A stretch of DNA of 64,000 nucleotides from Ilex aquifolium (GCA_951799425.1 OX637409.1:10698960-10762959); one strand, 5' to 3'; counted from the first letter of the stretch, positions 32,496-45,430 are shown. The notes: generated by a model not told the origin, from the sequence alone. Translations and numbers: made by a program.

Positions 32496-33988
32496 TCAGG
32501 GTCAATACGATCCATACGAACATACGATCCAATAATTTAGGGGAAATTCACCACAAGAAAGATACACTCCCAAGTTAATACGATCCAATTCAGTACCCAA
32601 GTCCGAAGACCAAGAGGGCCACCTAGGCATTTACGAACTCAATGAGAAACCCTCTCTGACCTCAACCTGGAACGTAAACCCTCTGCCACTGAAACCTGTG
32701 TGCACTTACATTTCATTTAAAAGGATCCCAGAGTTTCTTTCAATATGAACAATACGAGTAATACGATCATTTCCAAAATACTAGTGCAAACTACAATCAG
32801 AAATCTTGATCCGGGTCCAGATTCACGTCAATATTCAAAACACCCAATCATATATTTCAAAACATGCTCAAGAATCATAAATAACATATGAAATAATTTA
32901 GAAACAAGTTTGGAAAGCATTGCCTGTTTCGGAAATTGAGAAACCCTACCAAACAAAAACTTGGGTACCACGTATGCCAAGCTCGCCAAGTGAGAATTCA
33001 AACTTGCACCAAATAATAATTAAAATCCTTTCGTCCCTTTCTCTTCTTTTATTTTTTTCTATTTTCCTATCTTAATTCTATCTCTCTTAATCAGTTTTAA
33101 TGTCACATGTAGGGTTCTTTTCCAACTTAGCATAGGGGTATATCATCTTTAAACATTCTGCAGGTAACCTTCATGGGTTAAAACAACTCTAACTCAAGTT
33201 ATATAAATCCAATTCTAACAAAATATGTGGGAGATGAACATAGGCTCATAGGGATTCACTTTCACCAAAAATCACTATTTTTCAATACTAAATACCTGTT
33301 CAAAGTAACTCCTAAAACTAGGTATAAGATACATAATTTTTAGGTTCCAGCAGGTCATAATCATCTTCATAAATTCATCATAATTTATTTTAAACTTATT
33401 TTTACCTGGAACCAAAAGAAAAAGAATACTTAACTAACTAAATTTAAGCTCTGAAAATTTCAGAATTAAGAACTAACTGTAGCATAAAAGTATTAACTCT
33501 AAATCACGTTCCTTCAAAACCTTCAAAACATTTTTCAGCAGGTCAGGGTTAGATTTCGAAATTCACCAAAAATCGAGTTTTCATCCTTCTAGCGTGAGAC
33601 CAAAGCCAAAATAACCCTTTATGAATCTATTTCAAACCCTCAAAGTTTAAGATTCATAAAAAAACTCTCACTCATATAACCAATTACGAAACTACATGCT
33701 GTCCAGATTTTCCAGAACAATATCTATAGACTGGGGCTAACTTTCAGAAATCACCAAAAATAGTATTTATTTCCATTTTACTTGAAACCAAAACTATACG
33801 AATACTTTTTCAGTCTATAATATAGCCTCAAAATTCCTAATCGTAGCTTATGAAATGAGTAAGAAACTCACCTACTGTCAAGAATTGACAGGATCATTTC
33901 TTCTTCTTCTTTCTTTCCTTCTCCATTCTTCTCTTCCTCTTGGTTCAGCTCCTTCTCTTCTGATCCATGTGTCTCTCTTTCTCCCACA
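32496..33988 (-). other. Old LTR-like host sequence, second piece
   Basis: No coding sequence. It continues 7743-8086 after removing N1. On the minus strand it resembles the AT-rich body of a diverged chromovirus LTR, with repeated 'tcaccaaaaat' and 'ccagcaggtca' blocks near 33270, 33350, 33540 and 33750. I could not identify LTR ends or coding remnants, so the assignment is tentative. Confidence 0.4.
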
Positions 33989-33993
33989 CCTAA

Positions 33994-35292
33994 TGTTGTC
34001 CAAATTTGGTATTGACAATTTACGTGCAAGTATACACGATCAACAAGTAATAAAGTGATAAGTAGAGTATCGTTCCCACGGAGAATTATTGCTAATAAAT
34101 TTCAAATACTAACTTTATATCAATTCAATTTTATTTAATCAATTGGAATTAACTATGGAATGACTAAATTAAAACTAAATCTAATCTTAACAATCAAGGG
34201 TTGAATTTACCGGATAAAATAAGTTAAGATTACAACTTCCCCTAATGCTTCGTATAAGTCTTTCCACTCTCTTTCCAGTTAATTGATCAAAACAAGTTGT
34301 TAACTGAGAACTCAAAACTATTTATCAAACCTCTTCCGATAGCTAGATAGCAATATCTCTCCCAATTAAATTACTATATTCCTATGCAAAATAAGTTGGA
34401 AAAGATTCATTAAGTTCAAACTCTCATAAAAGTTACACACGGCATATATGTATATTCTTATCCTATACACAAACCCAGCAATTAAATCCTAAGAAGAATT
34501 AACCAAATTCATGTCATCATATTCATATCTAAACCTAGAATTCATCTTCCAATTTCATATAGGTTATAAAATTAATTGTTGGCCACACAATCATATATTA
34601 AGCACAAAATATGACAAACAACTCATGTATGATCAATAGAACTAGAATCGAGAGTAGATCAATTTAACTAGACATTAGATTCCGTTGCAATCTTAATAAA
34701 AATTTAGTTCATAATGTAATTGAAAAACATCCTTCTCAAATTAAACAACATCTCAGAAAATCAAGAAGTAAAAGTAAGAGAAAAGAATGAAAACTTGGTT
34801 GCAATCTTCAACTCCTCTCTAGCCTTCAAGTCCGATTTTCTTCGCGTCGCCTCCTTCGATTCTCGCCTTCAATTTTTTTATCAATACTTGGTCTTCTTCT
34901 TATGTTTTCAGCCCCCAAAAAATAGCCCATCCCTTTCCAACTCAAACCCTAGCATATATGTCGCATTATAGTCCAATTTCGGATAAAAAAACAAGTCAAA
35001 AATTCGTGTCCCGAGTCAACACAAGTGCAGTAGCGCTGAAAATCAGCACAGGGGCACTGGTTTTGGCGTAGGGGCGCTGGTCCCCTTTCAAGCCTAACGT
35101 TGCCCTTGTTGCGTAGTCTTCAAAAATTCAACACTTAGGCTCCAAATTGACCTTGTTTCCTTCCAAATGATCATCCCTACAAAATAACATCAAAACACAC
35201 AAAACAAATAAAAAGGAACATAAAATATTTGAAAACTTGCAATTTCATCAAACCAAAAGTACTCAATTCGTAGGTATAAAACCCACTCATCA
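33994..35292 (-). repeat. 3' LTR of B
   Basis: 1299 bp, minus strand. A TATA-like acatatatgc (minus strand, near 34953-34961) lies about 60 bp downstream of the GGCGC cluster at 35020-35090. It is homologous to 43543-47833 (interrupted) and 60511-61838. Confidence 0.9.
35020..35090. repeat. GGCGCT/AGCGCC cluster, B 3' LTR
   Basis: Words agcgctg, ggggcactgg, ggcgtaggggcgctgg. Weakly palindromic here. The 5' LTR copy (47515-47608) has about 30 additional bases. Confidence 0.65.
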
Positions 35293-35688
35293 AATACCCC
35301 CAAACTTAAATCTTTGCTTATTCTCAAGCAAAATACTAAGAACAAAAACTATAAAAATTAACCCTAACAACCAACTACTCAAACAATGGATCAATATGAA
35401 TCTGAATAATGACCCCAAAAGTTACTACAAATAATAATTCACGGGAAACTTCAAAACAGTGCTAAGTCTAACAATTCAACATACTCCTTAATTTTACCTC
35501 CGCTCATGAACCTTTAAATACATGTGCATATTCTAACTGTTTAAACTAGTCATCACCCAGATAAATTTACATAGGCAAGCGCTCCATAAGAGATACTCAA
35601 TATCAACTCTATGAACTTACGTTTCACATCAACCTCTGCTAATAAAGGCAAAACATATAATTAGAAGGTACAAAGATTTTTATTTTTA

Positions 35689-35691
<3 letters not shown>

Positions 35692-35729
<38 letters not shown>
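35692..35729. repeat. Microsatellite (TC)n
   Basis: About 18 uninterrupted tc units followed by a T/C-rich stretch. Confidence 0.97.
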
Positions 35730-35731
<2 letters not shown>

Positions 35732-35749
35732 TCTTTTTCATTCATTTGG

Positions 35750-35900
35750 TGAGTGCATTTTATGCTCCATCTCACCTCCTATTGAGCGAGTACGTTTTAC
35801 GCTCCATCTTGCCTTCTCTTGAACGAATGCATTTTACGCTCCATCTCGTTCTCAACATGTGTTTATGAGTGAGTGTGTTTTACGCTCCATCTCTACTCAC
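35750..35900. repeat. Short tandem repeat with 'ttttacgctccatct' core
   Basis: Four diverged units of about 40 bp share gagtg-ttttacgctccatctc. They lie in the non-coding 3' interior of B. Confidence 0.75.
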
Positions 35901-36760
35901 CACATACCCTTTTTTTTTGTTTCTTGTCTTACTATTCTTTTTTCTAACTCATGAAGGATCAAATCAAAATAATTTTCCAAAAACTCTTTTTTTTTTTATA
36001 CTAACCCATTAAAACCAATATTTTCCCCACACTTATATGAATACCTCAATTTGTTTTGAATGATGCTTAAATAAATTTTCTAGAGTTTCACTGATATCTC
36101 CCACAAGCACTTAGCCAAATAAATTCTCTAAATGATAACTAACCAAACAGATGGATATGTGCTCTTGAATGAAATGATCATAAACAGTGTAAAACCAACT
36201 AGTATGTCAAACTACAGACTCAACATGTTCATCAATTTCCCTTAAATTGACAATTTATCCCATTCATCATTGGCAATAATCAAATTCAATCAACTCATTG
36301 CTCAAGTTGTTTTAAAACATGTTATTTAAAGTGAAAAACATGTTATCTAAATGCATACCTAATAATGCAAATGCAAACAAGAAAATAGCCCCAAACTTAA
36401 ACTAAACATTGTCTTCAATGTATAAAGTAGAAAAAAAATTAAGACAGAGGACTTCCCTGAGACTTCACTAGTTCGCATCATCGTCAGCGTCCTCATCGTC
36501 CGCTGAGTCGGGAGTGTATTTGGGAAACATAGGTGGGCTGTTCTTGGCTCCTAGTAAGGCTTTGTGTGTGCTCCAACTTTATGTTCAATCCTTGGGACCT
36601 TCAAGCAATTGACATACCAATTAAAATGCACTAACTAACTACATTATTTCTTATAAAAAAACTAAATTAAAATTAAATGAAATAAAACTTAGAAACTAAA
36701 ATTTGGGTTGCCTCCCAATTAGTGTTTGTTTTATAGTCATAAACCTGACTACTCCCTGTT

Positions 36761-37546
36761 TCATCCCGGGTCGGCAAGGGTAATTGAGGTCTTTTGAGGA
36801 TCAATGTCGCCACCCCAATAGTGCTTTAGTCTCTGCCCGTTCACTTTGAAAGTTCTCTTTGACTTGGCTTCCTCGACTTCAATCGCTCCATGTAGGAACA
36901 CCTCCTCTTTATACAGCTTGGCGTTCTCAAATGGATCTGAAATACAACTTCCTACGAATACCTTATTCACTGCCTTGTCAACCATATCAACCCGAAAACA
37001 TTCTTCCGCTTCCTCTAGAAATTTTATAGCTGAAAATACATTGAATGTAAACTCTTGATCTTGGACTCGCATAATTAGCTCACCTTTCTGTACATCGATA
37101 AGTGTTCTCCCCGTTGCTAAAAATGGTCGCCCAAGAATAATAGGTATTTCTCTATCCTCCTCACAATCTAAGACTATGAAATCAGCTGAAAAAATGAATT
37201 TATCCACTTTCACTAGAACATCCTCAACTATGCCCCTTGGATAAGTGAGTGATCTATCCGCCAGCTGCAATGTAACATTAGTCGGCTTCGCTTCCTTCAA
37301 ACCCAATTGCTGATAAATTGAGAGTGGCATCAAGTTGATACTAGCTTCCAAGTCACACAATGCTTTCCCAAAAAAATGGCTGCCTATTGTGCATGGAATT
37401 GTAAAGTTACCCGGATCTTTAAGCTTTGGTGGTAGCTTCTTTTGAAGAATAGCACTGCACTCCTCTGTAAGTACCACGGTCTCAAAATCGCCTAATTTTC
37501 TCTTCTTTGACAAGATTTCCTTCAAAAATCTCACATAGATAGGCAT
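36761..37546 (-). pseudogene. B protease fused to Pol C-terminus by in-frame deletion
   Basis: An open stretch of 261 residues. The N-terminal part is an Athila protease: ALCDLEASINLMPLS (active site DLE, where DLGA is usual) and IILGRPFLATGRTLID. At about residues 200-215 it passes without a break into the tail normally found after integrase (VFLHGAIEVEE, FKVNGQRLKHYWGG). RT, RNase H and integrase, about 2.5-3 kb, are therefore missing and the frame is kept. The changed active-site Gly suggests the protease no longer works. Confidence 0.82.
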
Positions 37547-38207
37547 CTACTTCAATGCATCTGCGAAAGGGATATTAATTTGGGGCTTCTTGAACACTTC
37601 CAAAAATTTTGAGAACTGTCTATCCTACTTTTGTTTTTGCAAACGTTCTGGAAACGGCACATGAGGCACAATAGGTCTCAGATTACCTCCATTAGAACAT
37701 GCAAATGGTTCTTCTTCCTTCTTTTCATGTTCCATATTCTTGCTATCTTCATCCTTACTATCATCTTCATGTGATTATTTTGGAGTTCCACTAACAACTT
37801 CAGGTAACTCTTTTTCGCTTTGTAATGTAATAGCATTGTAGTACTCCTTACATTCCCTCTTAGGATTGATCTCCGTATCACTAGGTAGAGTGCCTTGAGG
37901 TCGGTTGTTAATGGCATTAGCGAGCTGACCCATTTGGTTTTCCAGGTTTCGGACTGATACTTCCATACTATTCATCCTTGTCACACTTTGTGATATGTAC
38001 CTAGAAAGTAGCTCCTCCAAATTTGACTTCTTTTCTTGCTGTGGTGGAGCTTGATTCTGAAAGCCTGGTGGGTATGATTGTGTCGGAGCAGAAGTTTGGG
38101 CTTGATTATTATTCCAAGACAAGTTCGGATGAGTCCTCCAACCAGGGTTATAATTGTTAAAATTATTGTTATATTGCTGCCTGTTGTGGTTACCAATGTA
38201 TTGTACC
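37547..38207 (-). pseudogene. B gag C-terminal region
   Basis: Pieces in more than one frame: a Pro/Gln-rich linker (SYPPGFQNQAPPQQ), a predicted helical stretch (NLEELLSRYISQSVTRMNSM, VRNLENQMGQLANAIN) and NPGW(R)THPNLSW, all usual in Athila Gag. Stops near 37775 and 37620 break it. It is separated from the N-terminal part by the nested C-type LTR. Confidence 0.8.
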
Positions 38208-38590
38208 TGTAAAACCCGGGTAAATTTGAACTTTTGTGAAAAATGGCAAAACGGTGATTTGCCACTACGGTACAGGTTGCAAACCTGAATTTTTCTAGAG
38301 CTCGGATGACGAAACGGACCTCACCGTTGGATTCGTCTCGCGAAATCTAGATACCCTGTCAAATTTCATTGAATTTTGAGATAGTCGGATTTTTCGTGTT
38401 TTACGAGGCGGTCGGGCCTCGGGTGACCAAAAAAAAATGAAATCTTCAATAAAATTTTAAAGTTTGGAAAATAAATGAAGGCAAGTTAAAATTAAAAAAA
38501 AAAATATTTTGAACTTAAACCGGAGCGAAATTTAATCGTTTCGGGGCGAAAACGGACCCGAGAAAGAAGGGTTGTGTGGCGCATTGTGGG

Positions 38591-40440
38591 TGATTGATGG
38601 AAAACGGTGTTGTTTCCTAACCCCTAAACATCACCCTCACCCTCAATGTGTGTATTGTATATGGCTTATATGGATGGGGGAGTGTCACTCTCCCTCGGGG
38701 TAATGCAAAAGATTAGGCAACAACGAACAAATGGTGGGAAATGGATGAACAAAATATATGTGAAATGGAGAATGTGTGTGAACAAAAGTGCTCCCCAATC
38801 GCAAGGAGTCTTTCGTTGTCGGTGTTTTACTTGGAAAGTATTCCAAGGTCGTCTCCTCAGGGAAGGAAAGGGAGTTTTGTGAAAGTGATTTTGCAAAAGT
38901 GAAAATAAAGTGTAAAATCTTGTATTTGTGTTTTGGTGAGTTTTGTTCAAAATGAAAATGCAAGAAAGCAAGTGTTGGCTAATCCAAGAGGTTCATTCCA
39001 ATGGGAATACCAAATCAATTCCAAGCCCTCCTCCGATAGAGCATGAATGAACGATTGATTCGGGGGAAGCTAGGGACAAGATTGGTGAGTATCTAAGCAT
39101 AAACCGTGACTAGGCCTACGGAATATCAAAGGCTCACCAACTCATCCACTCTCAACCCCGTCAAACCGAACCATTGGACTCTTAAGGGTGGGAGGAGAAT
39201 GAGTTAAAGTAGCATTCCCAAGAGGAATTTTTCCTTGGATTAACCAACTTAAATCTAGCTACTCATGCTTGAAAGGAAAGACATTAATGTAAATGGAAGA
39301 CATGTAGAAGAAATGAAGCATGGAACTTAACTAAATGCAAGAAATCTTAAACTAAGAAGAAAGAAATATAATACCCAATTTAAAGCATGAAAATGAAGAA
39401 CTTGAAAGCATAACAATGGTGAAATGTAAAGTGCAAGGCTAAACTTGAAATGTACTTCTAATAAATGGCATTAAAGACAGTAAAGGAAGCTTACAATATC
39501 CTTACAAGAGGTTACAAGAGAAATGGATGGAAGAACATGTAAAAATCATAACTTTCCTATTCATCTTCTTCCTCACTAAAACTACTCTAAGCTTAGGTAG
39601 CCAACCCTTTACAAATGAATGGAATGCTGAATATAATGGTGTGAGAGAGTTGCATTTTCGTCCATGAGGCTCCCCCCTAGCTGTGTGTACGAGCTCCCAT
39701 CAAGAGAGGGCTGAATGGATGGCTTTGACAGGCTAGGAGATCATAGCCTGGGCAGCCCACTTCCCCCCATTCCTCCTTTAATGCATTGGCCTTTAAAGTC
39801 TTCCACTTGAGTGTAGGAGGCCTGTAAATGTGTAAGGAAATGTTGGGATAGGCGTGGGAGAAGTTTAGGTGGGACCCCCAAGCCTCAAAGTTGAGTTACA
39901 GGCTGTTTTCGCGACCAGAAGGTCCGGAGTACCGGTACTGGGTACCGGTACCATTTGGTACCGGTACCGAGTACCGGTACTGTTTTTCTGCACTGGACCA
40001 CCTTCGGTAGAATCGGCATAACTCTTGATCTAACCGTTGGATTGGGCTGGAATTTTGACACCAAACATAAGACACCCATATATACAACTTTCATGTTTTG
40101 AAATTTTCCAAATTGTGAGTAGATCATGGTCAAAATGGAGGACTTCCGAGGCAGTGCTTCCAATTGTTGCTGCAGCTGGTGCCCTTGTTCCCAAGCACCA
40201 ATGCCTTCTTGATTTCTTCACTTTTAAGCCTCCAATTCTTCATGTATTGTGTCCATGCCTTCACCACACATCCATCAAGGTTGCAATGTCCTAAAATCAA
40301 TCATTTAAGTTATAAAAGGTTGCAACATCAAAATATCAACATTATAGACAATTTTGGCTAACACTAAGTATTTAAATGCAAAAGTTGAGTTATAATGCAT
40401 GTAATGAGCCCTTCAAATATGCAATATTATGCGCTCATCA
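38591..40440 (-). repeat. N-type solo LTR nested in the C-type LTR
   Basis: 1850 bp. On the minus strand it starts TGATGAGCGCATAATATTGC and ends ccatcaatca. TSD gtggg lies at 38586-38590 and 40441-40445. It has no interior. Confidence 0.93.
39928..39981. repeat. Palindrome cluster (GGTACCGGTACC type), solo LTR
   Basis: Words agtaccggtact, ggtaccggtacc (twice) and agtaccggtact. This N-type LTR uses the GGTACC version, like chromovirus A, whereas N2 uses CGTACCGGTACG. Confidence 0.88.
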
Positions 40441-40460
40441 GTGGGTCAAGTATTAGAGAG

Positions 40461-40468
40461 TATAAATA
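40461..40468 (+). promoter_or_regulatory. TATA box of the C-type LTR
   Basis: tataaata in gagtataaataggggg, about 20 bp after the nested solo LTR. The related LTR has cctataaatatcc at 44926-44938. Confidence 0.65.
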
Positions 40469-42063
40469 GGGGGGAAATCAGATTTTTCTCCCCATTTTTT
40501 GCTTCAACCGTTCAACGTGAAAACAAGCGAGGGAAAGCTAGGGTTTTTCTCCACCTTCTCTCTAAGATCTTCGTCTCCACGGAGCTCAAATCCACTCGGG
40601 CCAAGAACAAAGATCATTCTACGCATCGAGGGCTACAAAACCATACCAAGAAAGACGGATTTCACCGAAGTTCTAAAAAACAAGCTTGGAGAAATCAAGG
40701 GTTTTGGGCAAGATTGGGATTCTTGAAGGTGTCTACCAAGTGGGTTTACGCTTCAAGAGGTAGGGTTCCCTCCTACTTAGGTTTATTCCAAGCCTTGTAT
40801 GTCTTGTGAAATGGGTAGGTTGATAGAATATATATATCACTTACCTATTGTTGTAAATTGGGTGAAATGGGTAAAGATAAATCCTAATTTGGATTAGTAA
40901 TTGGAGGTTGCTAAATGTGATTTCTAGAATTGGATATGTGAAATGGTCCCAATGTGATTCTTGTGTTATATGAGATTGTGGGCATGTTATGTGTTTATAT
41001 ATATGTGCCTTGAGAATTTAAAGTGTTGATACCATGATTATGTAATAACATGCTTGGAAAATTGTGTTAGGAGAATTATATGCTTATGATATAATTTGCC
41101 ATGGAATATGTGAAATGTGTTAAAATAGTTCATCTGTCATTCAAAGAATATTGAACTTTGTATCATGTGGTAATGAGGCATTACATTGTATTATGCACGA
41201 GAACATCGCATATGTGGGTGTGGGTGTTTGGTTGTTGTCGATACCACATTGGTGGATGACTGGTAGGCTCGAGAGAGCTTGGTTGAAAATCGAGCCGAGT
41301 AGCACGGGTTGCATGGTTGATAGGTTTGGGGTAGCAAGAAGGGCTAGAAGATCCCTCGGGTGCAACGCCCGATGATTGGGATACGCACTCCCTTGGCTCG
41401 GCCTATAAAGTGTGTGGGTGTACGCGGAACCCTCGGTGGAAGTCCGTCAATTCCGCGTAGGTTGGGTGACCCTTGGTGTAAGTCCATGAACATCCACCCC
41501 TATAAAGACCCTAGATTTGGATGTCATTTGATGTACAACATAAATGACGGATTCATACACATTGGCACTTGCATGTGTTGAGGAGCCGGGAAGGGCTCGG
41601 GATGATGTGCGTGAGTGAGTCTCATCTCATTTCATGGCATGACATCGTAGATTCCAACATGGAATGCATATTCTAAATTGGAATGTTGAGAATTGTGGAT
41701 TTGTTGGCATGTGAACATTTCATACGCATATAGGTAGGGAGTAGCCTCTTTAGGAGATACCCTATTGAGCGTGGCTCACCCTTCGTGGAAAAAACATTTC
41801 AGGTGCGGAATATACACCTGTGGATGGCTCCCAATTCAAGCCCCGTGGATGAAGAAAACTGAAATGTGGCTTTGTTTGAGTTTTTGTAAAATATTATGAA
41901 AACTTAGTTTTTGGCATGTAAAATTATGGAATTAAGTGTAATAGAGTTGCTTTTAACCTTGTATAGTATGAAAACTTTCATTATGCATGTGTTGGATGAG
42001 TTTGGAATGGATTTGAATGGGTTGGAAGTGAAAAACAAAGGAAAAAGGCAAAAGTGGCAAAAT

Positions 42064-42176
42064 CGTACCTGTACGCGTACCGGTACGTCGACAGCCAGAA
42101 GGCAGAGCGTACCGGTACACGTACCGGTACGTCAATGTCCATTGGGCATACCGTACCGATACGCGTACCGGTACGC
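42064..42176. repeat. Palindrome cluster (CGTACCGGTACG type), C-type LTR
   Basis: About six words of the form cgtaccggtacg/acgtaccggtacg. It lies about 1.6 kb downstream of the TATA box, unlike in A and B. At the same place the C-type LTR at 59558-59695 carries TCTACCGGTAGA words. Confidence 0.88.
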
Positions 42177-42465
42177 CCTCCAAAATTTTCTGAAATTTTA
42201 ATATTGTTTGCTAAACTTTTGGGCTATTGTTTCCTTCCTTTAAATGTTATAAATGGACTATAATAAGCTACCAATGGTGGTATGTTGGGCCTCGGATGGG
42301 TCATCGGGTTAATAGTGAATAAACTTTATTTTCTTTTATAATACCGGATAAGGGTATACTAGTGACGTGATGTCGGGTTGTGCGAAAATTATGAATACTT
42401 CAGCGGGTTTATGGGTTATCAACGGGTAATAAAGGACCCTCGGATTTTTGGGGCGTCACAGTACC

Positions 42466-43307
42466 GACTCTGGATTAATTGCACATTGATCACTCGGATG
42501 GTTCCTCGCGCACAATTCACAAACAACTGCCACACTCTGAATAGGCTGTACCCCTAGAGCATCAATCTTCTTTGACAATGTAGCAACCTGTGCAGCCAAT
42601 GCAGTAACTGCATCAACTTCATAAATCTCTGCTACCTTTTGTTGATTGATCCTTGTAGAGGAGCACTGATAATTGTTGGCAGCTATCGTCTTCAATAACT
42701 CGTAAGCTTCATCAAAAAATTTCCCCATTAAAGCCCCACCTGCAACTGCATCGATACTGGTTCGGGTAGCACTAAACAACCCGTTGTAGAACGTCTGAAC
42801 TTGCAACCACTTAGGAATACCATGGTGAGGGCATTTTCAAAGTAAATCCTTGAATCGCTCCCAAGCTTCATACAGAGTCTCAAAATCATGTTGTGCGAAT
42901 GAAGTGATGTCGTTCCTCATCCTTGTAGTTTTAGCTGGTGGAAAGAATTTAGCTAAGAATTTTTGAGCTAAATCTGACCACGTAGTAATAGAACCCGACG
43001 GCAATGAATGCAACCAACTCTTCGCCTTATCACGAAGTGAGAAATGGAGAAGTCGGAGTCTAATCGCATCTTCAGAAATCTCATTGTATCTGAATGAGTC
43101 ACATATCTCCAGAAAACTCACCAAATGATCGTTTGGGCCATTGTTAGGCAAACCCCCAAACTGCACTGAATTCTGAATCATTTGAATGGTACCCAGCTTG
43201 ATCTCGAAATTGTTTGCTTGAATTGCGGGCCTTTGAATTCTCGATTGTATTTCCGTCACAAGCGGCATAGCATAATCCCTTAACGATTTCTGTTCATCTT
43301 CAGCCAT
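42466..43307 (-). pseudogene. B gag N-terminal region, capsid and knuckle
   Basis: The start is the ATG at 43307 (MAEDEQKSLRDYAMP). The Athila capsid domain is clear (LLHFSLRDKAKSWLHSLPSG, FFPPAKTTRMRNDI, YEAWERFKDLL). One TGA lies at about 42837-42839; the same frame then continues (VQTFYNGLFSATRTSIDA, helical ALAAQVATLSKKIDAL) to a knuckle CELCARNHPSDQC near 42510. The nested LTR interrupts it directly after the knuckle. Confidence 0.87.
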
Positions 43308-43521
43308 AGCTTCTTGGTTGTTTACTTATTGACACTGTTTTTGCAAGTTTCGGAGCCTTCTTTCGATTTCGTCTTCGTGTGGTAGTAGCTCCTGACCTGT
43401 AGATCGTGTTTGCATACAAAATTCAAGAGTGCTCGCGGAAACAATTAAAAAAAAAAATTAAATAAGTTTAAACTAAGATCAAATTGATTGAAATTAATAT
43501 TGAAATAATTACTAGAATAAG

Positions 43522-43539
43522 TCCCCGGCAACGGCGCCA
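43522..43539 (-). other. Primer binding site of B, tRNA-Asp type
   Basis: The minus strand reads TGGCGCCGTTGCCGGGGA, 3 bp from the LTR. Confidence 0.92.
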
Positions 43540-43542
43540 AAA

Positions 43543-44538
43543 ACTTGTCCGAATTTGGTATTGACAATTTACGTGCAAGTATACACGATCAACAAGTAAT
43601 AAAGTGATAAGTAGAGTATTGTTCTCACGGAAAATTATTACTAATAAATTCCAATACTAACTTTATATCAATTCAATTTTATTTAAACAATTGGAATTAA
43701 CTATGGAATGACTAAATTAAAACTAAATCTAATCTTAACAATCAAGGGTTGAATTTACTGGATAAAAGAAGTAAAGATTACAACCTCTCCTAATGCTTCG
43801 TATAAATCTCTCAACTCTCTTTCTTTCTAATTGATCAAAATAAGTTGTTAACTGAGAACTCAAAACTATTTATCAAACCTCTTCCGATAGTTAGATAAAA
43901 ATATCTCTCCCAATAAAATTACTATATTCCTATGACAAATAAGTTAGAAAAGATTCATTAAGTTCAAACTCTCATAAAAGTTACACACGGCATATAAGTA
44001 TATTTCTATCCTATACACAAACTCAGCTATTCAATCCTAAGAAAAATTAACTAGACGCATGTCATCATATCCATATCTAAACCTAGAATTCATCTTCCAA
44101 TTTCATCTAGGTTATAAAATTAATTGTTGGTCACACAATCATATATTAAGCACAAAATATGACAAACAACTCATGTATGATCAATAGAACTAGAATCGAG
44201 AGTAGATCAATTTAACTAGACATTAGGTTCCGTTGCAATCTTAATAAAAATTTAGTTCATAATGTAATTGAAAAAAATCCTTCTCAAATTAAACAACATC
44301 TCAGAAAATCAAGAAGTAAAAGTAAGAGAAAATAATGAAAACTTAGTTGCAATCTTCAACTCCTCTCTAGCCTTCAAGTCCGATTTTCTTCGCGTCGCCT
44401 CCTTCGATTCTTGCCTTCAATTTTCTATCAATCCTTGGTCTTCTTCTAATGTTTTCAGCCCCCAAAATCAGTCTATCCCTTTCCAACTCAAACCCTAGTA
44501 TATATGTCGCATTAGAGTCCAATTTCGGGTATAAAACA
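43543..44538 (-). repeat. 5' LTR of B, part next to the PBS
   Basis: Homologous to 33994-34980. The last three bases on the PBS side differ from the 3' LTR (AGT where the other ends ACA). TSD aaaca of the nested LTR is 44534-44538. Confidence 0.88.
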
Positions 44539-45099
44539 TGTAAAACCCGGGAAAAATTGAACTTTTTCTGAAAAAGGGCAAAATGGTAATTCTCCACCCT
44601 TATGCGATTTTGAAATAATCATGTTCTAGACCTCGGATGAGGAAACGGAGTGCGCCATTGGATTCGCAACGTGAAATCTAGGAATCACTAGAAATTTCGT
44701 CGAATTCCGAGATAGTCGGATTTTTGCACGTCGTTCGAGGCGACTGCGTGGCGAATGTAATTTTAAAGGTCCCCAATAATGGATTTTATAAAATTTCCTT
44801 ATAATTGGATTAAAGTTCCAATAAAATTAATTTGGACTTAATCCGGGACTTAATGAATCGTTTCGGGACGAAAAACGGACCCGAAAGTCGAAAATATGCG
44901 GTGCGATGTGGACCGCACATTTTTGCCTATAAATATCCTAAAAAAATCAGTTTTTTTTGAGAAAATATCAGCTGAAACTTCAGCCTTTCAGCCGCCCAAG
45001 ACCAAAGAAGAAAAAAAAAATTTATTTAGCCTTCCCGCTCCGATTTCGGGAGTTCCGTCCGTCTGAATTCGTCGATTCAAAAGACAAAGTTCATCTACG

Positions 45100-45300
45100 C
45101 GACGAGGGCTACGCGTGGGTACCAAAAATAACAAGTTTCACCGAAGGTGAACGGGTGGGGGTGTACGAAAATCAAGATTCGAGTTGTATTTCTTTGCTCG
45201 GATTCCGTCGAGCTAGAAGGGAGAAGTGATCACGTCGACGAGGGCTACGCGTGGGTACCAAAAATGAAGATTTTCACCGAATGTGAAAAATCGGGATTTG
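45100..45300. repeat. Two-copy tandem duplication in the C-type LTR
   Basis: The block cgacgagggctacgcgtggg plus taccaaaaat and 'tttcaccgaa' occurs near 45100 and again near 45236, a period of about 136 bp. The related LTR at 38208 has it once (near 40625). Confidence 0.85.
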
Positions 45301-45428
45301 GAAAAATCAAGCTTCGAGTTGGGTTTTCGGGTCTTGGGAGCTTCCTACGGGATTCTCACGCTACAAGAGGTAGGGGTTCTCCTACTTGGGTTGATTTCTT
45401 ACCTAGAAATGCCTATGATAAATGGGCT

Positions 45429-45430
<2 letters not shown>

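Larger units (their letters stand above)
35293..36760 (-). other. Non-coding 3' interior of B with PPT
   Basis: The PPT (minus strand AAGTTTGGGGGTATT) borders the LTR at 35293-35310. A second PPT-like motif (gccccaaacttaaac) lies near 36391. A (TC)n run is at 35692-35729, followed by a repeated 'ttttacgctccatct' block (about 35758-35900, four diverged copies). I see no gene. Confidence 0.7.
38208..42460 (+). repeat. C-type chromovirus solo LTR nested in B gag
   Basis: It starts TGTAAAACCCGGG and ends TTTTTGGGGCGTCACA. TSD gtacc lies at 38203-38207 and 42461-42465. It is itself split by an N-type solo LTR at 38591-40440; without that it is about 2.4 kb. A TATA box (tataaata) is at 40461-40468 and the palindrome cluster at 42064-42176, close to the 3' end. 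No PBS or coding sequence follows. Confidence 0.92.

Noticed and set aside
32496-33988. Possible host gene or intron in the unassigned sequence
   Set aside because: No ORF above about 70 codons, no splice-consistent coding pattern, and LTR-like block repeats are present.
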